Positions 46,949-57,096 of a DNA stretch of 64,000 nucleotides are shown here, one piece after another. Numbering within the stretch: position 1 is the first letter of the stretch; each line of letters begins with the position of its first letter. The stretch comes from Allobaculum mucilyticum (GTDB taxonomy: Bacteria; Bacillota_I; Bacilli_A; Erysipelotrichales; Erysipelotrichaceae): NCBI RefSeq assembly GCF_022701195.1, contig NZ_CP078089.1, positions 2,728,001 through 2,792,000 on the forward strand. Direction: 5' to 3'. The notes under the pieces were generated by a model. That model was not told the DNA's origin, made no database searches, and saw only the letters and a program-made list of their open reading frames with translations. Made by a program: the position numbers and the translations under genes.

Positions 46949-47823
46949 TGAAAGCAAATACGATGAGTATCAAAAAGGGAAAGAGACAGGGTAAAGAAAA
47001 AACCAACTGGGTTCTGACCATCATCCTGATCCTCGGTACTGTCACCGTCTTCTTCCCGCTGTATATGGCTGTGGTGATTGCGTTTAAGAGTCCTTCTGAA
47101 ATGACAAACTCTGTGGAAGGCGCTCTCGGTCTTCCTTCTTCCTGGAGTTTTGCAAATTTTGCTGAGGCCATGAAAGTCACCGACTTCTGGAACTCTCTAG
47201 GCAACTCACTGCTGATTACCGTAACAACAATCATACTGGCCATTCTGGTCTATTCCCTGGCTGGCTACGTGCTGGGAAGAACTATGTCCAAGCACAAAGG
47301 CTTTAAATGGATCTACCTGTATCTGATTTCCGGCATGTTTGTACCGTTTGCCATCCTGATGATGCCGCTGGTCAAAGAAACGGTTGCCCTTCATCTTGGC
47401 AACCAGCTGGGCGTTATTCTGCTCTACATCGTCTTTTACATGCCGATGAACGTCATGCTTTACGCTGGCTACATGAAAAACGTTCCTGTAGTACTGGAAG
47501 AAGCCAGCCAGGTTGATGGTGCTTCGACCTGGACGACCTTCTGGAAAGTCATTTTCCCGATGATGAAGCCAATGCATGCCACCGTTGCTGTTCTTACTGC
47601 TCTTGGTACATGGAATGACGTCATGACACCGCTTGTCATCATGTCCGGAACCGGCATTAACACACTGCCTATCGCACAGCTGAACTTCCAGACACAGTTT
47701 GGCACCAACTATAACCTGGCTTTTGCTTCCTATATCCTGTCGCTGATTCCAATTCTTGTGTTCTACATCATCTGCCAGAAACAGATCATCAGCGGCATTG
47801 CAAACGGAGCAGTCAAAGGATAG
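46948..47823 (+). CDS. msmG: Sugar ABC transporter permease MsmG
   Basis: A 291-residue partner permease of the CUT1 family, with six spans and N-terminus VLTIILILGTVTVFFPLYMAVVIAFKS. The EAA loop is EEASQVDGASTWTTFWKVIFPMM. The C-terminal FYIICQKQIISGIANGAVKG is the usual MalG-type ending. The ATG at 46948 overlaps the msmF stop and has AAGGAGG upstream within msmF, so it is preferred over the long upstream open frame. Confidence 0.93.
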   Translation: MKANTMSIKKGKRQGKEKTNWVLTIILILGTVTVFFPLYMAVVIAFKSPSEMTNSVEGALGLPSSWSFANFAEAMKVTDFWNSLGNSLLITVTTIILAILVYSLAGYVLGRTMSKHKGFKWIYLYLISGMFVPFAILMMPLVKETVALHLGNQLGVILLYIVFYMPMNVMLYAGYMKNVPVVLEEASQVDGASTWTTFWKVIFPMMKPMHATVAVLTALGTWNDVMTPLVIMSGTGINTLPIAQLNFQTQFGTNYNLAFASYILSLIPILVFYIICQKQIISGIANGAVKG

Positions 47824-47863
47824 AAAAACTTCGCATTTCTTCTATGTAATTGTCTTCCTGTCT

Positions 47864-47944
47864 CTTCAGAGAGTCTGTCTTCTGCTGAATGATATCCATT
47901 TGGTGTTTTGGCGACAATACGACTTTACATAAGGCTCTCTGAAG
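47864..47944. promoter_or_regulatory. Inverted repeat in the msmG-msmK gap
   Basis: CTTCAGAGAG (47864-47873) and CTCTCTGAAG (47935-47944) are perfect complements separated by 61 bases, in a 240-base gap that is unusually long for this operon. It may be a processing or attenuation structure or a promoter region for msmK. Nothing else is seen in the gap. Confidence 0.35.
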
Positions 47945-48063
47945 GGAGTTCGGGAAGAAAAGAAAACTCCTGCAGAGAATGCATCACTGTCTTCTTCTGC
48001 ACCCATCTGCTGCATCCGAAGATTCCCGTCTTGCCTGTTGCAGCAAACAGAAAGGAAAAAACT

Positions 48064-49182
48064 ATGTCTGAAGTTTGTCTTACCCACATTAATAAAACCT
48101 ATCCAAACGGCTATGAAGCGGTGAAGGATTTCAATCTGGATATCAAGGATGAAGAATTCGTCATTTTTGTCGGACCGTCCGGCTGCGGCAAATCCACAAC
48201 TCTTCGGATGATTGCCGGACTTGAGGATATCTCAGATGGCGAACTGACCATCGATGGCAAAAGAATGAATGAAGCCGAACCGAAGGACCGCAATATTGCC
48301 ATGGTCTTCCAGAACTATGCTTTATATCCGCATATGACTGTCCGGCAGAATATGGAATACCCTCTGAAAATTGCAAAGCTTCCCAAAGAAGAAATCAATA
48401 AACGTGTTACGGAAGCCAGCAATATCCTTGGTCTGAACATGCTCTTAGACCGTAAGCCTGCGGCTCTTTCCGGCGGTCAGCGTCAGCGTGTTGCCATGGG
48501 CAGAGCGATTGTCCGCAACCCAAAGGTTCTGCTCATGGATGAACCTCTTTCCAACCTGGATGCAAAACTGAGAGGCCAGATGCGGGTGGAGATTACCCGG
48601 CTGCACAAGCGGCTTAAATCCACCATTGTCTATGTAACACATGATCAGACAGAAGCAATGACTCTTGGAGACCGTATTGTCGTCATGTCTGATGGTGAAA
48701 TTCAGCAGATCGATACGCCTGAAAATCTCTACAGTCATCCCGCAAACAAATTTGTTGCCGGTTTTATCGGAGCGCCGCAGATGAATTTCATGGATATGTC
48801 CATTGAAGAAACAGAGAACGGCATCCTGCTGAAAAAGGAAGGAGCCAGACTGGCTCTCAATACCGAACAGTCCAGAAAGCTGAAGGAAAGAGGATTCAGG
48901 CAGGGAAGTCATATTACGCTTGGCGTCCGTCCGGAAAATCTTTCCATCGACCAGAGTGGAAGTGATCAGAAAAACAGTCTGGAAGGCACCATTGATGTCT
49001 TTGAAATGCTCGGAGCCAGTTCGAACATCTATGTCTCCTGCGGCGATCAGCAGATTGCTGCCATACTGCCTGCCGGAGTCTTCTGTAAAGAAGGAACTCC
49101 AGTCCGGCTTCAGTTTGACCTGGACTATGTTCATCTGTTCGATCCCGACACAGACCGCAATATCATGGCTGACCAGGCCTGA
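48064..49182 (+). CDS. msmK: Sugar ABC transporter ATP-binding protein MsmK/UgpC type
   Basis: A 372-residue ATPase that powers CUT1 sugar importers; in several Bacillota one MsmK serves many transporters. The Walker [17 protein letters not shown] (about 37-52), signature [14 protein letters not shown], Walker [14 protein letters not shown] and switch [14 protein letters not shown] are all complete. The C-terminal regulatory OB-fold domain contains [12 protein letters not shown] and [11 protein letters not shown]. The ATG at 48064 after AAAGGAAA gives the exact family start; the frame upstream of it is not protein-like. The 240-base gap before it could let it be expressed separately from msmEFG. 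Confidence 0.95.
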   Translation: MSEVCLTHINKTYPNGYEAVKDFNLDIKDEEFVIFVGPSGCGKSTTLRMIAGLEDISDGELTIDGKRMNEAEPKDRNIAMVFQNYALYPHMTVRQNMEYPLKIAKLPKEEINKRVTEASNILGLNMLLDRKPAALSGGQRQRVAMGRAIVRNPKVLLMDEPLSNLDAKLRGQMRVEITRLHKRLKSTIVYVTHDQTEAMTLGDRIVVMSDGEIQQIDTPENLYSHPANKFVAGFIGAPQMNFMDMSIEETENGILLKKEGARLALNTEQSRKLKERGFRQGSHITLGVRPENLSIDQSGSDQKNSLEGTIDVFEMLGASSNIYVSCGDQQIAAILPAGVFCKEGTPVRLQFDLDYVHLFDPDTDRNIMADQA

Positions 49183-49253
49183 AACAGTTCGAATCACGAT
49201 CACTCAAATTTCAATCAATTTAGATCAACATCGTAACAAGGAGTTTTTAATAT

Positions 49254-51476
49254 ATGCCAATTACCGTTCAGGACGGACTCTTCTCTTTAACAACAAGGGA
49301 CTCTCTGTACCAGATGAAAGTCGACAGCTACGGCGTACTGAATCATACCTGGTATGGTCCAAAAACCGACATGGATATGGAATACCTCGAAGACTATCCG
49401 GAAATCAGCTTTTCCGGCAATCCATGGGAAGCAAAGTTTTCACGCATGTACTCTCTCAACGACCGGACTCTGGAATATCCTGGAGGCGGAATCTCCGATT
49501 ATCGGACGCCAGCTGTTTCGATCATTCACGCCGACGGCTCTTCCAGCCTGGATCTGCGCTATGAATCTTGCAAGATTCTGGATCATAAGTATTCTCTGCC
49601 CGGTCTGCCGTCATCCTTTGAAAGAGAGCATTCTGTCCAGTCGCTGAAGATTACCCTCAAAGACTATGTTCACAACATTTTCGTTCATCTGCTTTATGCG
49701 GTATTTGAAGAAGAAAACGTGATCGCCCGCAGCGTACAGATTGAAAACTGTTCAAATGATCCAGTTATAATTAAAAAAGTCAGCTCGATGAGCCTGGACT
49801 TTCCTACTGGTGATTTTGATGTCATTCACTTTCATGGAAGACACGCCATGGAGAGAATGATGGAGCGTGTTCCGATTGGACATGGAGAATTTTCCATTGC
49901 TTCGAGAAGAGGACACAGTTCTCATCAGCATAATCCGGCGTTTATTCTTGCAGAACCAACGGCCACAGAAACCTGCGGTTCAGCCTACGGCTTTCTGCTG
50001 ATGTATTCCGGAAGTTTTGAAGTGGAAGTTCAGAAAGATCAGCTGGATCAGATCCGGGTAACTATGGGAATTGAACCTTCAACCTTTTCCTGGGTTCTTG
50101 AGAAAAATGAAAGCTTCTATGCCCCGGAAGCACTGATGTCCTACTCGGATCAGGGATTCGGACGTTTATCCAATCAGTTTCATGACATGTTCCGTAATCA
50201 TGTCATCCGCTCTCAGTTTGTAAATAAGAAGCGGCCGGTTCTGATTAATAACTGGGAGGCAACCTATTTTAATTTTGACGGCAAAAAGCTGCTGGAAATA
50301 GCAGATGCCGCCAGAAAAGCCAGACTGGATATGCTGGTGCTGGATGATGGATGGTTTGGCACAAGAAACAGTGATTTTGAAGGTCTTGGAGACTGGGTGG
50401 TCAATGAAGACAAGCTGGGAATGCCTTTCTCTTCTCTCATTGACCAGATTCATGCCAAAGGCCTGAAGTTTGGTCTGTGGATTGAACCCGAAATGGTCTC
50501 TGAAGATTCTGAACTGTTCCGTACTCATCCGGAATGGGTGATGAACAGCCCGGTCAGACTGCCTTCAAGAAGCCGCAGCCAGCTGGTCCTGGATCTGGCC
50601 AATCCGGAAGTGGTTGACTATCTGGATGGCGTGTTTACCAGACTGCTTTCAGAAAATGATATCGACTATATCAAATGGGATATGAACCGTTCTATTTCTG
50701 ATTTCTATTCCAAACTGCTTCCGCCCATACAGCAGCAGGAGACTGGCCATCGGTATATTCTGGGAGTCTATGAACTGGCCGACAGACTGACTTCAAAATT
50801 CCCGGATGTGCTCTTTGAAGGCTGTGCCGGGGGAGGGGGCAGAATGGATGGAGGAATGCTTTATTATTTCCCGCAGTACTGGTGCTCAGACAACACCGAT
50901 GCACACTGTCGAACCTTTATTCAGCACGGCACCAGCTTCTTTTATCCCATTAGTACAAATGGAAGCCATGTTTCTGCAGTACCCAACCATCAGACAGGCC
51001 GTGTGACTTCTCTGAAAACCAGAGGGGTTGTCGCTACACCCGGAACCTTTGGTTATGAACTGGATCTGACGCAGCTGTCAGATGAACAGCTTGAAGAAGT
51101 CAAAGAACAGACAGAAGTTTACAGAAGCCGGCAGAATCTGATCATTCACGGCGATTACTTCCGCCTCTCTGATCCGCAGACCGGAATTGCCTCTTGGCAG
51201 ATTTCTGATAAAGATAGAAACCGGGTTCTGGTGCAGAGCGTTGTTTTTGAAAGACGGCCAAATACCCGGAAGCCCAGAATTCTTTTACGGAATCTGCCGG
51301 CGGGAGCTCTGTACAGAAGAGTCAGTGACGGTACTATCTTCAGTGCGCAGGCACTTATCTATGGAGGCATTCTGCTTGGATGTGAACTGGAGACAGATGC
51401 AGCCTATGAAGAAGAATTCGTACGTATAGAAGATGATTCTTTCCGCCCTGACTGCAATTCTGATTCATCCATTTAA
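49254..51476 (+). CDS. aga: Alpha-galactosidase, GH36
   Basis: A 740-residue GH36 enzyme that releases galactose from melibiose, raffinose and stachyose. The N-terminal beta-supersandwich (1-about 330) is followed by the barrel with LDDGWFGTRNSDFEGLGDWVVN, GLKFGLWIEPEMVS, the nucleophile Asp476 in YIKWDMNRSISD, and the acid/base Asp546 in WCSDNTDAHCR. FEGCAGGGGRMDGGMLYYFPQYWCSDNTDA is the longest diagnostic stretch, split here at its motifs FEGCAGGGGRMD and YWCSDNTDA. There is no signal peptide, so it acts on sugars imported by MsmEFGK. It lies 71 bases after msmK, with AAGGAG before the ATG. Confidence 0.96.
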   Translation: MPITVQDGLFSLTTRDSLYQMKVDSYGVLNHTWYGPKTDMDMEYLEDYPEISFSGNPWEAKFSRMYSLNDRTLEYPGGGISDYRTPAVSIIHADGSSSLDLRYESCKILDHKYSLPGLPSSFEREHSVQSLKITLKDYVHNIFVHLLYAVFEEENVIARSVQIENCSNDPVIIKKVSSMSLDFPTGDFDVIHFHGRHAMERMMERVPIGHGEFSIASRRGHSSHQHNPAFILAEPTATETCGSAYGFLLMYSGSFEVEVQKDQLDQIRVTMGIEPSTFSWVLEKNESFYAPEALMSYSDQGFGRLSNQFHDMFRNHVIRSQFVNKKRPVLINNWEATYFNFDGKKLLEIADAARKARLDMLVLDDGWFGTRNSDFEGLGDWVVNEDKLGMPFSSLIDQIHAKGLKFGLWIEPEMVSEDSELFRTHPEWVMNSPVRLPSRSRSQLVLDLANPEVVDYLDGVFTRLLSENDIDYIKWDMNRSISDFYSKLLPPIQQQETGHRYILGVYELADRLTSKFPDVLFEGCAGGGGRMDGGMLYYFPQYWCSDNTDAHCRTFIQHGTSFFYPISTNGSHVSAVPNHQTGRVTSLKTRGVVATPGTFGYELDLTQLSDEQLEEVKEQTEVYRSRQNLIIHGDYFRLSDPQTGIASWQISDKDRNRVLVQSVVFERRPNTRKPRILLRNLPAGALYRRVSDGTIFSAQALIYGGILLGCELETDAAYEEEFVRIEDDSFRPDCNSDSSI

Positions 51477-51603
51477 ACCAGATCCAGCCGCCGAGCTCAG
51501 CGAAACCGACTTTGTCATTCCTTTCCGGACATTCAGCGGCTGCTATGCATTTCTTTGAAACGAAAATCATAATGATTTACATATCATCGCTTTGTCAGTT
51601 TTT

Positions 51604-51666
51604 AAGCACACTGTCTTTCTCTGTGTCTTTCGTTCTGTTAGAAAGACAGGACAGTGTGCTTTTTTC
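51604..51666 (+). terminator. Terminator of the msm operon
   Basis: AAGCACACTGTC pairs with GACAGTGTGCTT, with an inner TTTCT/AGAAA stem, then TTTTTTC. Confidence 0.93.
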
Positions 51667-51702
51667 ATTCATAAGGCGGGCGTGGTCTCAGAACGAAAAG
51701 CA

Positions 51703-51737
51703 AAAGAAAAAGGAGCTCATATGAGCTCCAGTTTTTG
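51703..51737. terminator. Terminator of the PPi-PFK gene (usable from both sides)
   Basis: GGAGCTCAT/ATGAGCTCC (51712-51729) is a perfect palindrome with TTTTTCTTTT on the minus strand and AGTTTTTG on the plus strand, 28 bases after the pfp stop. Confidence 0.85.
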
Positions 51738-51756
51738 TTTATTTACAGGGGATTGA

Positions 51757-53415
51757 TTATTCCTGTTCGAGTTTCAGTGTCTTGGTGGTCAGATCGCAGA
51801 CTTCTTCTGGTCCATAGTACTGAATAGCACCTGGATAGAGGTAGCATGTTTCAACTGCCCATTTGTCACGGTTAGCTTCGAAGAATTTGAAGGGCTTGCC
51901 ATCGAGTTCAACGAGAGCTTTTTTGATAACCGGTTTGTCTTCGCCATGACGACGCTCAATGTTCATCATCTTGGTGATTGGCATACCGCCGGCAACCCAT
52001 TCTGCGGCAGGTTTGGACAGGTTGGAAATCTTGGAGAGATAGCCAGTGAATCCGTTCTGGATCAGCAGGAAGGCGTTGTAGCCAAGAGAGTAGCAGTAGT
52101 CAGCATCGAAGTTGGATGGGAATGCGCAGCGTCCTTCGTAGCCGAAGAAGTGGTGGAGAGGATTGAATTTGCCAGTGTAGGTTCCTTTAGCAGCGCGGTC
52201 TTTCAGTTCGTTAGCAACCAGAGCGGAGAACAGTTTCTCGGATTCAATCAGAGATACCTGTACGTTTCCGTGCGGGTCACGCTCGAGGAACAGCTGCTGC
52301 TGGATGTTTTCCGGCAGGATTTCGAAGACTTTGAAGGATTCTTCGGACAGACCGTTTTTGATGAATTCGTATTTTTCTTTCCAGGTCGGCAGTTCGTTGA
52401 ATGCATCAGCTTTGCTTCCGGCAAGGAGTTCGTTGATTTCAGCGATCAGAGCGGAGAATTCAGGAACGAATTCAACAACGCCCTCAGGAATGATGACTAC
52501 GCCGAAGTTGTTGCCGTTAGCAGCACGTTTTTCGACAGAGTCAGCAATGTAGTTGGCAATCTGCGAAAGGGACATTTTCTTCGCAGCAACTTCTTCAGAA
52601 ATGAGGCAGACGTTTGGCTGAGTTTCAAGAGCTGCTTCAAGAGCAACGTGAGAAGCGGAACGGCCCATAACTTTGATGAAGTGCCAGTATTTCTTTGCGG
52701 AGTTTGCGTCACGCTCGATGTTTCCGATCAGTTCGGAGTAAGTCTTTGTAGCTGTATCGAAACCGAAGGAGATTTCGATATCGTCGTTTTTCAGGTCGCC
52801 GTCGATTGTTTTCGGAGCGCCGATTACCTGAACGCCAGTGTTGTTTGCAGCGAAGAATTCAGCAAGAACAGCTGCGTTGGTGTTGGAGTCATCACCGCCG
52901 ATGATAACGATAGCGTTAATGCCGTGTTTTTTAGCAACTTCAGCAGCAACTTTGAACTGTTCTTCAGTTTCAAGTTTTGTACGGCCGGAACCGATGATGT
53001 CGAATCCGCCAGTGTTGCGGTAAGCGTTGATGTAGTCGTCATCGAAAACAACGAAATCATCTTCGATCAGTCCGCTTGGACCGTTTCTGAAGCCGATCAG
53101 AACGTTGTCTGGGTTGGCTGCTTTCAGAGCATCGTACAGACCGCTGATAACGTTATGTCCGCCTGGAGCCTGTCCGCCGGAGAGGATAACGCCGACAACC
53201 TGTTTGCCTTCTGGTGCAGTGCTTTCGCCTTTTTCGAAGGTTACTTCTTTTTTGCCATATGTGTTCGGGAACAGTTTCTGGATTGTTTCCTGATCGGCAA
53301 CAGACTGAGTCGGTTCGCCTTCTTTAACTTTGATGCTGGAAATGCCGTGACGCAGCATTCCCGGAAGCTTCGGTTCGTATTTGTAACGAGCTTCCTGTAA
53401 TGGGGAAATGGTCAT
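51757..53415 (-). CDS. pfp: Diphosphate--fructose-6-phosphate 1-phosphotransferase (PPi-PFK)
   Basis: A 552-residue long-form PFK of the plant/spirochaete-like group, phosphorylating fructose-6-phosphate reversibly with pyrophosphate in glycolysis. Motifs in order: [20 protein letters not shown] near residues 73-92, [10 protein letters not shown] with Asp176 where ATP enzymes have Gly, which marks PPi use, the catalytic [21 protein letters not shown], and [13 protein letters not shown]. The length and N-terminal extension of about 70 residues are normal for this clade. AAAAGGAG precedes the ATG on the minus strand. A promoter with near-consensus elements and two cre-like sites lie upstream, so control by CcpA is plausible. 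Confidence 0.95.
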   Translation of the reverse strand: MTISPLQEARYKYEPKLPGMLRHGISSIKVKEGEPTQSVADQETIQKLFPNTYGKKEVTFEKGESTAPEGKQVVGVILSGGQAPGGHNVISGLYDALKAANPDNVLIGFRNGPSGLIEDDFVVFDDDYINAYRNTGGFDIIGSGRTKLETEEQFKVAAEVAKKHGINAIVIIGGDDSNTNAAVLAEFFAANNTGVQVIGAPKTIDGDLKNDDIEISFGFDTATKTYSELIGNIERDANSAKKYWHFIKVMGRSASHVALEAALETQPNVCLISEEVAAKKMSLSQIANYIADSVEKRAANGNNFGVVIIPEGVVEFVPEFSALIAEINELLAGSKADAFNELPTWKEKYEFIKNGLSEESFKVFEILPENIQQQLFLERDPHGNVQVSLIESEKLFSALVANELKDRAAKGTYTGKFNPLHHFFGYEGRCAFPSNFDADYCYSLGYNAFLLIQNGFTGYLSKISNLSKPAAEWVAGGMPITKMMNIERRHGEDKPVIKKALVELDGKPFKFFEANRDKWAVETCYLYPGAIQYYGPEEVCDLTTKTLKLEQE

Positions 53416-53442
53416 GAAATGTACTCCTTTTCAAACGCTCAA

Positions 53443-53471
53443 ATCATAGAATAACCGGTATAAAAAGTAAA
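53443..53471 (-). promoter_or_regulatory. Promoter of the PPi-PFK gene
   Basis: On the minus strand TTTACT, a 17-base spacer and TATGAT, 28 bases before the start codon. No other gene lies in 53416-53880; a weak open frame at 53606-53860 is not credited. Confidence 0.7.
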
Positions 53472-53498
53472 TCCCGGGCCATTCTGACAAGACAGTCC

Positions 53499-53512
53499 TG
53501 TAAGCGCTGACT
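53499..53512. promoter_or_regulatory. cre-like CcpA site 1 upstream of PPi-PFK
   Basis: TGTAAGCGCTGACT matches TGWAARCGYTWNCW at 13 of 14 positions. Its centre is about 65-70 bases upstream of the likely transcription start, a position from which CcpA activates in other Bacillota. Confidence 0.65.
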
Positions 53513-53596
53513 TATACAGATCCGGGGATCATCCGGCCTGTCTATTGTACGATACATAAGTTGCGTTCAACAGGTCTGTTTTGATTCGTTCTTTAG

Positions 53597-53610
53597 GTAA
53601 AGCGCTTACA
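53597..53610. promoter_or_regulatory. cre-like CcpA site 2 upstream of PPi-PFK
   Basis: GTAAAGCGCTTACA has the full palindromic core AAGCGCTT and matches the cre consensus at 12 of 14 positions, about 100 bases beyond site 1. Confidence 0.55.
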
Positions 53611-53880
53611 TAGGGATTCTGCCGCCTTTCTGCCCCGAAAGAGACCTCTGAAAGCTTAGTTCGTTTCTTTTTTTACCCCATGTGTAATAAAAGACACAGC
53701 ATGGTCTATCCTGTAAAGGCAGGAGCAGAGAAGTAAATAGAAATAAATATGGAATGAAAAGCCGGAGCTGGACCAGTCCGCCTGCTGCAAAAGGAAGATT
53801 CGCCCGGTCGATTCCGCAAAGAAAAAGAACTAAAAAAGATGCGTCAGACAAAATACCCAATTTTGCTGACGGCAGATTTG

Positions 53881-55704
53881 GTGTTCATCAATAGTGAACA
53901 CAAACAAAAGCTAAATTGAGTTCAATATGTGAAATTGGGGCATATTTCACATACATAGCTTGAATCAGCGAAGATACAAGAAGATCCAATGCCTGTTTGG
54001 CATCTTCTTGTGCGTATTTCAGCACTCGTCTTACGTTTATTGCCGTAATAGCTAACGTATATCCGAATTTTTGCGCACTAACCCCTGAACGGAAGGGTAT
54101 CAATTTTTTGATTCCTTCTTAGCTGGTTTGGGATAGCTTCAACACCGTTTCTGAACCGGTAATTGGCAATTGCCTCTTCACTTTTCATGGTCCGCTGAAG
54201 GTGTGCTCTTTGGATCTTCTTCTGGGAAATGGTTCCAGATCTGACTCTTTTGTGATTTTTCATCGGGCATCGGCCAGTTGCAGCGAATGGGCAATCTTTA
54301 CAGGTTGTTTCTTTGTGGAATGAGATATTCCAGGAATCGGTTTTCTCGTAGTAGGTTACTCGATCTGCAGTCTTTCCGTTTGGGCAGGTTACCGTTTTTG
54401 TTTCTTCATCGATTTCGAAATCAGCAGTCAAATCGGGTGTTTCTTTACCCGTCATAGCAGTTCCTACAAGTTGAATTCCGTGTTCAGCTGCTTCATTGAT
54501 GTTATCCACGCTGATGTAGGCTCCGTCGGCAACCAAAGTTGTTTCGTCTCCTTCTTCAGCCATCTTCTGAATTTCATCTTTGGCGAACTTGGAATCGCTG
54601 TAGATATTGGGCTGGAAATCAAATGAGTCGATGATCTTTCGGTTGGTATCGAGGTCGACTGTTTCAGCGAAATTGCCAACGTATCCCTGGTGATTTTCAC
54701 CGGCCTTCTTACGGAAAGTCGATTCCGGCTCAACTGGATTGTTCAGGACAGTCGAGTTCAGCTCTTTCCGTCACGAACGGAATGAAAAGAGCCATCGGTG
54801 TTTGTGTTGACCTGCTCGGAAACAAAGCGGATGAGCATCTGTGCTTCTTCACAGTCATTCAGCGTGCCTGGAATCAGATCACGAACGGCACAGGCATCCT
54901 GAAAAGCGGTCTGCAGTTTTAGCCGCAGCCGGAGTATGGGAGTGATAAGTAACCTTATTCTCATCGAAGTCCTCGATATAGTGTTGAAGATTCTCGGGGA
55001 TTGCGATTTTGTTTTCATCCAAAACCATGAGCATGTTTTTAATGACCACATGCGCCAGCTGCAGTCTTGAAAGCTTTCTGGCGCCGTTATCGACCATGAT
55101 GGAGTCCATTCTCCGCTTGAGATTGGTGCCAAGATAGGCGTCTTTAAGAGACTTGGCCAGTTTTTCGGCAAATTCATGGAGAAGATCGATGCCAGTCTGC
55201 TGCATATAAAAGGCATTGGCAGCACGAAAGCGGTTAAGCGTTCTCTGGTTTACCGGCTGATGTTCAAAGGACGTTGTTCCAAGAGCGAACTGATACTCCA
55301 GAGAAAAAGGTAACGCTTCTCTCCAGTTCTTCGTCTGTCAGAGTAAACAGATCTTTCAAAACAAGCATAGCTAAAACGAGGTATGTAGGAGTTGAAGGTC
55401 TGGTGTTGGTGTTCTTTGAGTAAAGAGGCTCAAAAATCGATTCAAGTTTAACCAGCTCAGGAATAATGACACGGTTGAAATAGCCCGGCCAGCCGGATTC
55501 AAGCATTCTGAGCTTTCGATCAGAAAGTGAGTAGGTTAGATCGAAGAGATTCATCTGAATGGGTTTGAACTTGGACTGCGACATAAGAAACACCCTGAAA
55601 TATTCAATTATATTATACTACTAATATTAATTTAATCGAGATTAATTTCAATTAATTGTAGCATTATTTTGAAAAATTCGGATCAGTCCAAGATTTATGA
55701 ACAC
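53881..55704 (-). mobile_element. Degraded IS1182-like element
   Basis: A broken transposase gene (53888-55593) is framed by candidate ends GTGTTCATCAAT at 53881-53892 and ATTTATGAACAC at 55693-55704, which are inverted repeats with one mismatch. No target duplication is evident. The short repeats fit the family only loosely, so the ends are tentative; the identity of the interior is better supported. Confidence 0.6.
53888..55593 (-). pseudogene. IS1182 family transposase, multiply frameshifted
   Basis: The pieces in order on the minus strand are: an N-terminal domain (FKPIQMNLFDLTYSLSDRK, STPTYLVLAMLVLKDLF), then DSIMVDNGARKLSRLQLAHV with the first catalytic Asp region, LNDCEEAQMLIRFVSEQ, TTLVADGAYISVDNINEAAE with the second Asp, the cysteine-bearing KDCPFAATGRCPM segment, and a C-terminal piece with FGYTLAITAINVRRVLKY. 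These follow the IS1182 order, but at least three to four frame changes separate them (near 55240, 54900, 54740 and 54095). It cannot give a working enzyme as written. In view of similar indels in every gene to its right, some may be consensus errors. Confidence 0.8.
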
Positions 55705-55774
55705 ACTTCAGCTATTTGTTACTTTTTGTCGGGCGCATCTAAAAAGAAATGAAAGAAAAAGAGGAGGAAAATTT

Positions 55775-56828
55775 ATGATTGGAAAGAAGAAACTGTTCAG
55801 CCGCATTCTGGCACTCACACTTGCCGGCAGCATTCTGCCTGCAATTCCAATCGCAGCCAAAGAAGCAGAGTTTGAAGATGAAGTAGTCTTCGTTGAAGAA
55901 CAGAAGCAGAATGAACAGGGAAATGTCTGCCCGACTGGCGGTATCGGCATGTATCGTCTGTACAACCCCAACAGCGGTGAACATTTCTATACCAGTTCAG
56001 CCGGTGAGAAGAGCATGCTCGTTTCAATCGGCTGGAACCTGGAAGGATTTGGCTGGAATGCTGCGAAGGATCAGAGCGTTCCGGTCTATCGTCTGTACAA
56101 CGCCAATGCCGGTGACCATCATTACACAACCAGCAAAGCAGAACGTGATCATCTGCTGAGTGTCGGCTGGCGTGATGAGGGAATCGGCTGGTATTCCGAT
56201 CCCAACCAGGGAATCATTCTGTACAGGGAATACAATCCAAATGCCAAAGCCGGTGCGCATAACTACACGACCAGTCTGAACGAACATAAGGGCCTGATTA
56301 AAGCTGGCTGGCGTGATGAAGGAACAGCCTGGTACGGCGAAACATGGAACTGGAAAAACCGTTCAGATATCTGGAACGAATTCCTGACATCCAAAGCGTA
56401 TCGAAAATGGACATCCGCAACCGTCAGAAACGCAAAGGGTCTGGAGTACACCGTCATGGACTATGATGCTGACGGAAGTACGGAACTCTATCTCCGCTTC
56501 AATGACGGCATGGGATTTGGATTCAACTGGCTGTTCTCCTTGATGCAAATCAGCAGCCGTATCTCGTAGATAGCTGCTACGGCTTCGCACCTTATCAGTA
56601 CTGCCGTTCGAAAAATCTGATTCTTGTTCCGAATGAGTTCAAGAACGCTCAATGCTCTGGATGTCGAACCTTGCAGCCATTGAAAATGGAAAACTGGTTT
56701 CAAAACTCACTGTTGTTTTTGATAACGGACAGTACAAGATCAACGATAAACAGGTATCTGCTGCTGAAGCAGATGCAGCCCGTGCCAATTCTCAGTGTGA
56801 TTACCCGAACTTTCACCCAGTCCCTTAA
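55775..56828 (+). pseudogene. Secreted protein with DUF5648-like repeats, frameshifted
   Basis: ATG 55775 starts MIGKKKLFSRILALTLAGSI, a signal peptide with cleavage near AIPIAAKE. It is followed by three copies of a repeat of about 45 residues of the form YRLYNPNSGEHFYT...GW..EG.GW, as in DUF5648 modules that occur on cell-wall hydrolases and surface proteins of Bacillota. The C-terminal domain is split by two shifts near 56537 and 56670: other frames continue with LLDANQQPYLVDSCYGFAPY and then KLVSKLTVVFDNGQYKINDK to the stop at 56828. The intact protein would have about 350 residues. Function is unknown; a surface-binding role for the repeats is an inference. AGGAGG precedes the ATG. Confidence 0.75.
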
Positions 56829-56938
56829 AAGTGAGGAAGTAACTGTCTGCATTTCCTGCGGCAGCTGACTTCGTTCTTATGATCCATACGGAATATCCGC
56901 AAAGCAGAAATCAGAAGCGTGAAGAGATATACGAACAG

Positions 56939-56980
56939 AAATATATACGAAATATATACGAAATATATACGAAATATATA
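56939..56980. repeat. 11-bp tandem repeat, 3.8 copies
   Basis: AAATATATACG repeats at 56939, 56950 and 56961, with a partial fourth copy to 56980. It lies in a gap between genes and before a terminator. Confidence 0.9.
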
Positions 56981-56998
56981 AAGGATAAGAAAAGCAGA

Positions 56999-57036
56999 CC
57001 GGGCGGCTGAGAGTTTACTCAGGCGCCCGGCTTATG
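56999..57036. terminator. Terminator downstream of the aminotransferase
   Basis: CCGGGCG-G-CTGAG pairs with CTCAG-G-CGCCCGG, a 12-bp stem with one internal mismatch; CTTATGTTTTTT follows on the plus side. It can serve the minus-strand aminotransferase or the plus-strand secreted protein. Confidence 0.7.
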
Positions 57037-57096
57037 TTTTTTAATGTTCAGATCAGCAGTCAGTTCTGACTGCTGAATGAGGAAATCCTGTACAGG

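Noticed and set aside
51946-53400. 484-codon open frame on the plus strand
   Set aside because: Antisense shadow of PPi-PFK; the same Phe/Val/Ser-rich composition.
53606-53860. 84-codon minus-strand open frame upstream of PPi-PFK
   Set aside because: No ribosome binding site or family likeness, and it overlaps a cre-like region.
56939-56980. CRISPR array
   Set aside because: The repeat unit is 11 bp with no spacers and no cas genes are present.
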